Source: Nageia nagi
Taxonomy: Eukaryota > Pinophyta
Length of the DNA: 64,000 nucleotides
Assembly: GCA_050084985.1 (NCBI GenBank)
Contig: JBITNC010000001.1
Coordinates: 152,210,001 to 152,274,000, forward strand
Direction of reading: 5' to 3'
In this document: in pieces, positions 54,740 through 64,000 of the stretch
Numbering within the stretch: the first letter of the stretch is position 1
How the letters are laid out: each line of letters opens with the position of its first letter
The notes under the pieces: model-generated
Told to the model about the DNA's origin: nothing
The model's input: the letters and a program-made list of their open reading frames with translations, nothing else
The model's database searches: none
Made by a program: the position numbers and the translations under genes

Positions 54740-56300
54740 ACCCAATAGCATCCTTAAGTTTACAAAATTGAGCTTCTAAGAGGGGCTTGGTGAACAAATC
54801 AACGAAGTTCAAGGTGGATAGATAATACTTTAGGTGTATGATACCATCAAGAACCTTCTCCTTGATAAAATGGGCATGGATTTCCTCATATTTTATTCTC
54901 TAATGGAACGTAAAATTCTTAGCCAAAGAAATAACCAATTGATTATCTAAAAAAATCAAAGATGAGCCATCTTGCTCATACCCAATTTCTTTCAGAAGAT
55001 ACCTTAGCCAAATGGCTTCCTGGGATGTAATAGACATGGCATGATATTTGGCTTCTATAGTGGAAAGAGAAATAGTAGGTTGCTTCTTAGAATCCCGAGA
55101 GATAGCACTTGAACCAATGCTAAACACATACATAAACATTTACTTCCTATCATTTCTATCTCCCCCATAGTCAAAATCTGAGAATCTAGAGTAAACAAAT
55201 GAGGAAAACTTGGAATACTTGAGAGCAAGATCCTTAATCCTTGCAACATATCTTGAGATTTGCTTAATAGCATTGAGGTGTTCAACATATGATTTTTGCA
55301 TGAATCATATCATTAAATTCATTGCAAAGGTAATATCTAGCCTGGATATAGTCAAATACAAAAGACTACTAATTAATTACTTGTAAGTTGTAGCATCAGC
55401 TAACTGAGAATTAGAGCTTAGAGAAATAGTGATTCTAAGAGAGACTAGAATTGTAGCATATCTACACTCCTCCATTTCAAACTTTTGCAAGATGTCTAAT
55501 ATATACTTAGATTGACTGAGGTAAGTATAATCCTTATATTGATACACTTACATTCCAAGATAGTAGTGTAAAAGACTAAGATCAATCATTTTAAATGTTG
55601 CCTTAAGTTTGGATATGCACTCTTGAATGATTTCATCATTGTTTCCAATAATCAAAAGATCATCCACATAAAGGAGAATCAAAATCATGTTTTTTCTTTG
55701 ATTGAGCACATATAGATTAGAGTTAAAAAAATACTTGGAGAATTCAATGTCTGTAAAGTACCTTGAAATCTTTTTGTACCAGGCTTGAGGTGCTTGTTTA
55801 AGTCCATACAATGACCTCTTTAGCTTACACACAAAGGACTCTTTGCCTTTCATAATACACCCTTCTAATTGATTCATGAAGATTTCCATATCTAAGTCAC
55901 CATTGAGAAATGCACTCTTGACGTCAAGCTAAAAAACTTTCCATCCTTGAGCTGTAGAAAGAGTAAGAATAACTCTCATAGTAGGCATCTTTTCCATGAT
56001 AGTAAAGATTTTCTCATAATCTACATCGTATTTTTGAATGAAACTTTTAGCTACTAACCTTACCTTGTATTTCTCAATATCTCCAATTGAATTGAACTTG
56101 ACCTTGTAGATCCACTTATTGCCAATCATATTCTTTTCATTAGGATAAAAAACCAAGTTCCAAGTTTTATTTTTCATAAGAACTTCATACTCTACTTTCA
56201 TGGCTTCCATCCTACACTCGTGCTTAGATGCTTCTTTAAAGGTTGAGGGCTCATGCTTATTGTCAATCTTAAAAATTAAGGATTTGTTCAAGGTCATGTT
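54740..56300 (-). pseudogene. Copia C reverse transcriptase and RNase H
   Basis: RT: EPSTFKEASKHECRMEAMKV and NMIGNKWIYKVKFNSIGDIE (56297-55929), MNQLEGCIMKGKESFVCKLK, SLYGLKQAPQAWYKK, and an intact YVDD box (LLYVDDLLIIGN, near 55675) in 55889-55548. RNase H: frames 55288-54900 with STIEAKYHAMS and FLDNQLVISLAKN. At the codon where A and B have a stop, C reads Arg (SAISRDSKKQPT). Frames change near 55920, 55545 and 55140. Confidence 0.88.
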
Positions 56301-56459
56301 CCTTGCTACCCTTTATGTTAGAGAATTTTGTTCTTGAGGTGACTTATCTATATTAATATCCAACTAGCTAGGAGGAACTGAAGAGTCTTCTGGATCATCA
56401 ACATCCTCATTAGAATTATATCTTTAAGGAATTTCATTGAACTTTACATCCCTTGAAAT

Positions 56460-57400
56460 GAAGATTACTTTATAGTTTGGAGAGTAGAGCTTGTAGCCTC
56501 TATGCTAACTATCATAACCCATATAAATGCATTTTTCAGCTTTGTTATCCAACTTTTTCTTTTTCTCAAAAATAATGTAGGAGAATGCTTCACAACCAAA
56601 CACCCTAAAGTGAGAAATGTTAGGTTTTCTTCCTGACCATACCTCAAAAGGAGTTTTACTCTAAATAAATTTTGTGGAACACCTATTTAAGGTGTAAATA
56701 GGAGTGCTCATAACTTCACTCCATAAGAATTTAGGAAGATTACCCAACATGCATCTAGCCATCTCTATAATTATTCTATTTTTCTTTTCAAAAACATCAT
56801 TCTACTAAGGAGTGTATGGAATTGTAAATTGCCTCTTAATTTTATACGTAGCATAATAGTTATTGAACTCATTGTTGTTATATTCTCCTCCATTATCTGA
56901 TCTCAACATCTTGATTTTAAGGTTAGTTTGATTTTCAACAAAAGGCTTAAAAATTTTAAAACTTTCAAAGGTTTGATCCTTGTGCTCAATTATATACCCA
57001 AAGGTCATCCTACTAAAGTCATAAATGAAGGTCAAAATGTAAGATGCTCCTTTAAGTGACTTTGTCTGAAATGGACTCATCAAATTTGAATGCACAAGTT
57101 GAAGAGGTTGAGATGCTCTTGTTGTTTTATCTTTTTTAAACTTTTGTCTATGCATCTTACCAAGAATTCACTTCTCACATAGACCAATTAAAAGATAAAC
57201 TGAGGGAAAACCCTCCATAAGCTCTTGGTTTTTCATGACTTGAATACTCTTGTGGTTAAAATGCTCTAAACGATGGTGCCAAATATTGCCTTTAGAACAC
57301 ACACTAGAAGTAAGACACATATTTGATGGAACTTGATCCATAATGTAGAGGTTATCTTTCATAGTTCCTTTAACCAAAGTACCAAGTCCTTTCTTAATGC
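56460..57400 (-). pseudogene. Copia C integrase
   Basis: Zinc part: WHHRLEHFNHKSIQVMKNQE in 57377-57168. Core: LVHSNLMSPFQTKS has Asn at the first catalytic Asp; LRSDNGGEYNNNEF keeps the second (57155-56805). Stops precede the Glu motif, which is degraded. RKPNISHFRVFGCEAF-type sequence is readable near 56640-56590. Confidence 0.87.
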
Positions 57401-58660
57401 ACTAGGATTGAGAGTCAAACTCAAAAGAGTATCCTTTCTTAACAACTTGGATTATAGAGAGAAGGTTCATCCTTAACTTAGAAATATAGAGAACATTTTC
57501 CAGAATCTTTTCATGAATCAACACACTTCTAATTCTTTGGACTTCAAGGGTAGAGCTATCACCAATCACAACTACATCCTTTTTATACTTGTGAAAGTTT
57601 TCAAACTTTTCTTTTTTTAAGCATAGGTGATTAGTGCAACCAAAATCAATAATCTATTCAAATAAAAAAAAGCGAGATAAGGAGTAGAGCATTGTAGCAA
57701 AACTAGCATGAATATTTTTTTTCCCTTATAGTTCTTTACATTTCCATTACCTTTGTTCTTTTTCTCTCTTTTCTTTTTGTAGCAATCAATTTTTTTGTGA
57801 TCTTAAATGCCATAATAGTTACAATTACCATCAAATTTTTTCTTAGGATAAAGAGTGTTTGCTTTGCCTTTTCTATCTCTTTACTTGAAATGATTATTGT
57901 TGCTATTTTTTTCACTGCTATGGTTGTTGTTCCTATTGTTCCTATTACTGTTGTAGCTATTACTTCTTTTCTCAAACCTTTTGAAGGAACAAGGATAAGA
58001 TTTCTTTTAATGATTGAACTTCTTCTTGAAAGAAGTTTTGGTTGCACCAAAGGTAATGTTATTATCTTTAAGAGAAGAAATTAACACCTTATTGTTAAGA
58101 GTTTTCTCATGCTTTAATAGGTGCCTAGATAGGTTCTCAAAGGATATGACTTCTTCTTCATTATCAAGCCTTATTTTCATACAAATTTTCTAAACTTTGA
58201 AGAGAGGTTTTGAAGAATGATGAAGATAATGAACTCATCATTGATATTATTGCATCCATAAGAAACAAGTTGGGTCCTTAAGTTAATGATTTTATTTAAG
58301 TAAATGGCCACATTTTCATCTTCTTCTTGATGAGATTGAAGCAACTTTTAGAGTATGGTAAACCTTCTTGAAAAGTTTGAATCAAGGTAGATTTTTTTAA
58401 GCTTATCCTATGCTTCCTTTGCTGATGTTGAAGAGAAAATCATCAAGAGCATATCATCTGAAACTACATGGTAAATCATTAATATTGCTAACTCATTCTT
58501 TATGTTGTAAGCCTCTAGTGTCTTCTCATTTATAGAAGGTACAAGGTCTTCATTCATTATTTTCCAAAGCTTTCTTGCCTATAGTTCAGCTCTCATTCGA
58601 GGTTCCCAAATCCTATAGTTGGAACCATCAAGAATGTGTTTAGGTAAGAAAGATTCTCCC
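57401..58660 (-). pseudogene. Copia C gag and protease
   Basis: Protease near 57655-57625 reads IIDFGCTNH, Phe for Ser in the triad. Gag upstream is broken into short frames, with an Asn/Thr-rich linker now partly Ile-rich (57960-57880) and the start of gag near 58650 (minus-strand reading of gttggaaccatcaagaatgtg). Less well preserved than in B. Confidence 0.8.
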
Positions 58661-61550
58661 ATTTACTACATAAGAATGTGAAATAATAAGCATATGGTTC
58701 AATAAATAACATTAAGTGTTAAATTCTAATTAAGTAAATAATACATGTTACATTTAACACTAAAGACATCCTTGATTTGATTCATAAATGCAAATATTTT
58801 ACAATTCAAATAATAACCCATGTACTTAAATACATTTTTCATCTCAAGAACTATAGATGTAGAGTGACATTGTTAAGGCTTGTTTTCTTATCTAAAATTA
58901 GGCCTTCACCTAGATGCCCACATAAGAGGAGCCCAAGTTCTACCAATCTTCAACCAATTCCTTTTGGGTCGTAATATACTCTCACAAGGAGAAGTATTAG
59001 CTATTTTTCAAGGTTTCAATATTTATTGGATCAACTAAATTATTAATCTTAATTAGGTTTTAAGTTGTCCTCCTAGGTTATCAGGATAATCCTTGAATGG
59101 ACATGTGAATATGTGGTATCATGATACACATACCTATCCACCTATTAGAGTTAAATCTAGACCAACAAAGAACTTAAAGGTAATTAAAAAGTATGAAATT
59201 TTTATCACTTGGATTATCGAACTTAAAGGCTCCAATTTGTCTGTCCTCACCTCATGAATCTCCAAATAAATCATGTTGCAGAATGTACATGCAAATGTGC
59301 TCATTTTAGGGGGTTTCTCATATCATCATTTGCATTTTTGTTTACATAAGCAAATAAAGCAAGAAACAAAACATGAAGTAAAAAGTATAAATCAAAAAAC
59401 ATCATTCATTTAATTTGAAACCTAAGTGACCAATGGGTTTTATTTACCAACCCCTAAAGAACATCTATACATAGGTCCACAATTTGCACAAGTACATTAA
59501 CTTTGCATAAGAAAATACTTAGCATGCATCAATCCCATAACTTAAAAATATTAAGCATGCATTATTTAACTTAAGAAATTAAGTAAGAAGCATGCATTAT
59601 ATCCATAGCTTAAAATTAAAGTAAGCATGCATTATTTCCTACACATGCATCATTCCTACATAAGAACTAGTCCATTCATAAATACTTTTAAAGTAAACAC
59701 TTAAGAGACATAAACATGCATTATTTCCTTAATTTACATGAGTCTATCTATCACTTTGTAATATAAATGCATTATTTAACTTATCCTATTAATTTGCATA
59801 AGTTAACTTTGCAAAAAAAGAAAAGTATAAAGATAAAATTTCCCCTTGTTTACTTTAAAAAAAAAAAAGAGTTAATATGCCCCTCATTCAATAGATACTT
59901 AAAAAATTGCAATACAATACATTTTTGGACTAACGCAAAAAATATCCCTCATAACACTATGTTATCCAATAAAGGATTTAGCCTTTTAAGATGCAAGAAA
60001 TTCAACAATTTTAAAAAAATTAACTTTAGAGAACTTGCCACATGTTTAAAAAAATGCATTTAATAAAATGATAATATCTTAATCATTAATGCATTTTTGT
60101 CCATATACTTACTTTAAAGCAACTTTAAATGAAAATTCATGATGGACATGTTCATAAATCATTACAATGCTTTAATTTTTAAAGGAAGGCATGTACTCAA
60201 AGGATTTGAACTTTATCCATTAATGTAGAATTTTGTCTAAGTACTCCAAGTTAGACAAATCATCATGATTTTATATAAAGAACAACAAGCAACCATAAAA
60301 AAGTACCAACTTATTCAAGTGCATTAAAATACTTCTCTGGTAGTGTGTTGAATTTTAGAAGGGGTTAATTTAAAAAAGGATAGTAGTGAGAGGAAAGAAG
60401 GGAGTGGAAAGGCCACGAAGGGAGAGGAAAGGATTGCATAGAGTTAGAGTGTGCCAAAAGAGAAATGTAGGAAGGCACAAAGGGAAATGGAAAGGGTCTA
60501 CATGTGCACCATAGCGGGTCAAGTAGGAAAGGGTTGTAGATCAGAGAGAAGGGGGTCTACTAGGGAGACATTGGGAGCAACAAAATCACTTTATAGATAG
60601 AGCAAAAACACACAAAGAGAGGAGGAAAACAATCTATAGGGTTTACGACTAGAAGAAACCAGGTGAAGGGAAAATAGTATAATGCAAAAAAAGAAAGAGG
60701 TCAACAAGTCACGATCAGAGGAGGTTGTGGCATCCAAGACCTACATGGCGACAAAATGAGGGCAAAGAGGGGCACTTAAAAGCTATGCACAAGAGGGGGG
60801 AGGAGCTCAAACAAAAGGGTCATGAGGTTGGAAGAGAGAGGGCCATAGTGGATGCAGGAGACCAAGTGGGTGAGGGAGCCACCCAATTAGCGTGGAACCC
60901 TCCCTCTTTTGAAAAAAAATAAATATGTATATTTATTCAAAAGAAATCATTATTAAAAAAAAAATGAAAGAGAACTTTTGAAAAAAAAACTTTGAGATAT
61001 ACAAATTTATTTATATATTCATTTTAATATATAAACTTCCCCCTTTTTTATTTGAGAAGCAAACCCCAAAGAAGAAAAAAAATCACAAGGTAATTATTTT
61101 CATTTTTGTTAGTAAAAAAAATACCTTATTTAAGAAAAAAAATTCTAATATTTTTAAAAGCTAAAATCACTTTATAAGGTAGAAATAACAAATCTTTTTC
61201 GCAAAAGATATAGTTATATGAAATAATATATATATATATATAAAGCAACTTTTGTAAAAAATTGCAACAAGAATATTAGCATAAAGAAAAGATTGCATGT
61301 TTATATATATATATATATATAATATATATGTAGCTATTTTTGAGTAAAAAAAAATGATGAACTAACACATTATACAAAATATGTTAGTCTAAAAATAAGT
61401 TGCTTCATATGTTGCTATTTTTAATTAAATGTTGTAATAATTGAACTAATAAATAATAAAATATTAAGTAATAAGTAATGGACTAGAAGATGAGAAAGGA
61501 AGCCTTCAAATTTTGTTTGATTTCAAGAATGATGAAGAGAGCCTCTAAGG
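58661..61550 (-). other. Copia C long 5' leader
   Basis: 2.9 kb without a protein domain, parallel to that of B. It has six (a/g)catgcat motifs at 59520-59720, a purine-rich block on the plus strand at 60360-60900, and TA microsatellites near 61227 and 61303. The purine block makes a 65-codon plus-strand open stretch (60725-60922) that is not a gene. Confidence 0.75.
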
Positions 61551-61567
61551 AGCTTTAGATACCAAAA
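61551..61567 (-). promoter_or_regulatory. Primer binding site of copia C, mutated
   Basis: Plus-strand agctttagataccaaaa reads TTTTGGTATCTAAAGCT on the element strand: the tRNA-Met primer site with changes in its 3' half. Confidence 0.85.
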
Positions 61568-62063
61568 TGAAGGAACTAAGCACTAAGAATGAATAATTCC
61601 TAACCAACCAAAATCACATGAAATCTCACAATTACATCTAACAAACTCACAAAGCAATCTCACAAAATAAGATGTAAGTGGTTCCCCCAACTAGGAGTAC
61701 ATCCATTAACTAGATCTTTACATCAATCACAAATACAACTCTCTTACAATCCTTCTAATCTTAACTCCTACACTTCTATCCTATAGCATAACTTTACTCC
61801 ACAATTGGTGTATAATCACAAGAGGGAACTTTCTATTTATAGGCTAAAATTTCTCTTTGGATCACCCTTTTATCTAATGTACAAAAGCATTACATGCATA
61901 TCTTTTTACCCAAGGGGCATGCTCATGACATGGAGTGTAGGATAAGTTACATTATCATATTCACTTAAATACTTAAGGTATCAAATGATACCCTTATGTA
62001 TTAGTGAACTTACATAGAAGATTTAATACAAACCTTTATAATAATGCATTATACATTCCAACA
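61568..62063 (-). repeat. 5' LTR of copia C
   Basis: Plus strand TGAAGGAACTAAGCAC to cattccAACA, followed by the atgtt target duplication. TATA context ctatttataggct at about 61830. Confidence 0.93.
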
Positions 62064-62170
62064 ATGTTACCATCCTAAATAATAAAATCAACTTTACCAT
62101 CCTAAGCAATAAGTTCAACTTTACCATCCTAAGAAATAAGTTTACCTTTACCATATTAAGCAACAATATA
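62064..62170. repeat. 27-bp tandem repeat, four units
   Basis: Units begin at 62064, 62091, 62118 and 62145 with core (a)ctttaccatcctaagcaata. The first unit contains the right-hand target duplication of copia C, so the array belongs to the DNA interrupted by C, probably element E. Confidence 0.85.
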
Positions 62171-62363
62171 GGTTTATATCTATACTATAGGCCTTAGGAA
62201 AGCATGTAACATGAATGAAAAGGATAAAAAAATTATTCTAAGGAGTTATTGTATGGAATTTGAAGTGTATAAGATATATAATAGTTGAAGTGGTTGAAGT
62301 TGATAATTTTGTATGCTTAAGGAGTGATTGTATGGAAGTTGAAGTGTACACTTGCTGAGAGTT
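62171..62363. other. Short spacer
   Basis: AT-rich. A phrase, gtatggaa(t)ttgaagtgta, occurs twice near 62253 and 62331. No gene. Confidence 0.5.
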
Positions 62364-62668
62364 TCCCACTCCATAAGGGGTACGTGCCATCCTTGGGGGT
62401 GAGCAACCTCAAAAGGGGGTCATAACCTAAGAGGGGATGCATACCACCCTAGGGGTTGTAGCATCCCAAAGGGGATCACATACCCCAATGGGGATGTGAA
62501 ACCCTATAGGGGCCATGCTATCCCTTAGGGGACACATAACCCCAAAAGGGGTTGCCACCCCATAATGGGGCAGGCAAGCTACCTTAGGGCCATCACACTA
62601 AACGGGGCATGTGCATTCTATGGAGGTTTTTAAACACTAAAAGGGGGCATGGGACTCCTTTGGAGTCG
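62364..62668. repeat. C-run/G-run minisatellite
   Basis: About 14 irregular units of 18-25 bp, each pairing a C-run with a G-run across a short AT spacer, for example ccctataggggcc, cccttagggg, ccccaaaagggg and ccccataatgggg, joined by variable gcat/cata-type sequence. It is strikingly GC-rich against the surrounding AT-rich DNA. Each unit is a small palindrome, and the G-runs could also form four-stranded structures. Confidence 0.85.
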
Positions 62669-63134
62669 CATATACTCAGATGGTGCACTTGAACTATCTC
62701 CTTTGTTATGACATCCTCTTCTCTGCCACAAGTGCCCAGAAACCTACAACTTAGAGTTTGCCCACTTTAAATCCATATTATTTTTTTATTACTAGAGGGA
62801 ATTATTTTGGTATTTATAATTTATTAGTAGGAGGTTGTACATTTTGATTACACCACTATTTATTTTTTGACTCGAGGGTATTATTTAATAAAAAAGATAA
62901 GGAGGGTTGATTTTTGATGATGGAGGGTTTACTTTTATGTCCTTATATAAAGTTGTGTTTCTTTTTTCACACAACATAGGTATTTTTTCTTACCATTGAC
63001 CCCTTTTTTATTGACTTTGGGGTTAATATTTAATGTTGAGAGGTATTATTTCACCTTGAAATCTTCCTTTTTAATTATAAAGTGACATGGGTGATTTTTC
63101 CAAACTTGGCAACTTCCTTTTTTAATGCCCATTT
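62669..63134. other. Spacer before copia D
   Basis: AT-rich with ttttttattgactttggggtt-type stretches. A TATA-like ccttatataaagttgtg lies at about 62940. No gene recognised. Confidence 0.4.
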
Positions 63135-63662
63135 TGTTGGAATGTATAATGCATTATTGTAAGGTTTTATTATAATCCTCTTTATAAATTCATTAATACT
63201 TAATGGTATCACTATATACCTTAAGTATTTAAGTGAATATGATAATGTAACTTGTCCTACACTCCATGTCATGAGCATGCCCCCTTGGGTAAAAGGGAGT
63301 ACCATGTCATGCCTTTGTACATTGGTTAAAAGGTTGATCCAAAGAAGGATTTTGGCCTATAAATAGAAGGCTCCATCTTTGTGATCACTCACCAATTTGT
63401 GAAGTAAAGTTATGCTCTAGGATAGTGATTAGTGGATGCTAGTTGGTGATGATTTTGTTTGTGAAGTTGTGAAGAATTGTAAGAGAGTTATGTTTGTGAA
63501 TGAAGTAAGATCTAGTTAGTGGATGTTCTCCTAGTTGGAGGAACCACTTTACATTTAGAGTAAATTTGTGAGATTATCTTCTTGAGTTATATTGATGTTA
63601 TTATGAACTTCCATGAGATCTTGGTGGTCTATGACTGTATTAGTTTTATTTCAATCCCTTCA
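63135..63662 (+). repeat. 5' LTR of copia D
   Basis: 528-bp LTR of the B/C family in plus orientation: TGTTGGAATGTATAATGC to atcccttCA. TATA box ggcctataaatagaag at 63354-63369. The gtggatgttctcctagttgg motif precedes the end. Its partner LTR lies outside the window. Confidence 0.88.
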
Positions 63663-64000
63663 TTTGGAATCAAAGTCCCTTGGAGGCTTCTCTTCACATC
63701 CTTGGTTTGGAAACTCATATTCAACTTGGAGGTCTTCATTCCTCATTCTACACTTCATTATTGAGGTAAAACTAAGAGAAGGTATAAATTCCTTCCTTAT
63801 TGGTTATTTTTGGATTATTACATTTTGCTACTAAAATATTATTTTTTATGTGTTAGTTCCTTTTTTTAAGCAAAATATGGCTAACAAAAATGCAATTTTT
63901 TTTATAGACTAGCCTCCTATGTTACTTGCAATTTTTAATTGCTACATTTTTCTTAAATACAAAATTTGTGTAATATTACAAAAAGGTTAGTGTACAAAGT
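63663..64000 (+). mobile_element. Copia D primer site and leader, window-truncated
   Basis: tttggaatcaaagtccc is a mutated tRNA-Met primer site. The following leader (cttggaggcttctcttcaca, then gaggtaaaac...ggtataaattccttcctt) matches the reverse complement of the leader of B next to its primer site. Coding parts are beyond the end of the window. Confidence 0.85.

Larger units (their letters stand above)
53403..62063 (-). mobile_element. Ty1/copia element C
   Basis: An 8.66-kb minus-strand element with 494- and 496-bp LTRs and an exact 5-bp target duplication, nested in the 3' zone of element E. Same architecture as B: a 2.9-kb leader, gag-protease, integrase, RT, RNase H, repeat-bearing 3' zone. 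By eye its LTRs agree at roughly nine positions in ten, so the insertion is old. Pol is broken. Confidence 0.93.

Noticed and set aside
60725-60922. 65-codon plus-strand open stretch in the leader of copia C
   Set aside because: Product of the purine-skewed leader block; charged, low complexity, antisense to the element.

Overview
Kind of sequence. This is nuclear DNA of a land plant with a large, repeat-rich genome. It is AT-rich and packed with decayed Ty1/copia and Ty3/gypsy LTR retrotransposons and LINEs. It holds one convincing host gene, LSM1, whose first intron is about 11.5 kb and is itself filled with transposon relics. Introns of that size and old, stop-ridden nested retroelements suggest a gymnosperm (conifer-like) genome, but nothing in the window proves the lineage.

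Layout. 1-4147: plus-strand Ty3/gypsy pol relic (RT, RNase H, integrase) interrupted by a 21-bp palindromic minisatellite, ending at a polypurine tract. 4429-11012: broken gag-like reading frame of another large Ty3-type element, split by a small gag-only copia-type element arranged LTR-gag-LTR-gag (7555-10170). 11013-16330: an LTR of that host element, split by copia element A (11091-16047, exact 5-bp target duplication), which carries a large LTR palindrome. 16330-18080: AT-rich spacer. 18474-30746: LSM1, five exons, 128 codons. Its giant intron 1 contains a Ty3 gag relic (21340-22037), a cluster of long hairpins (22446-23095), and a decayed frame of about 1,060 codons of unknown family (23481-26673). 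30747-34140: LSM1 3' side and AT-rich spacer. 34150-37853: minus-strand LINE pieces. 37854-46226: copia element B (minus). 46227-52223: gypsy and LINE fragments in mostly unrecognised DNA. 52224-53402: 3' end of copia E (minus), into which copia C (53403-62063, minus, exact target duplication) inserted. 62064-63134: tandem repeats, including a strange block of C-run/G-run units. 63135-64000: 5' LTR and leader of copia D (plus), which runs off the window.

How the parts relate. Elements A, B, C, D and E belong to one copia lineage: they share an LTR motif around a TATA box, and A, B and C share pol sequence. B, C and D also have tRNA-Met-type primer sites, and B and C have very long 5' leaders. 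The zone between pol and the 3' LTR is repeatedly filled with different tandem repeats. All copies inspected have frameshifts, stops or catalytic substitutions, so I see no autonomous element. LSM1 is the only gene I would expect to be expressed; its splice junctions are consistent throughout.
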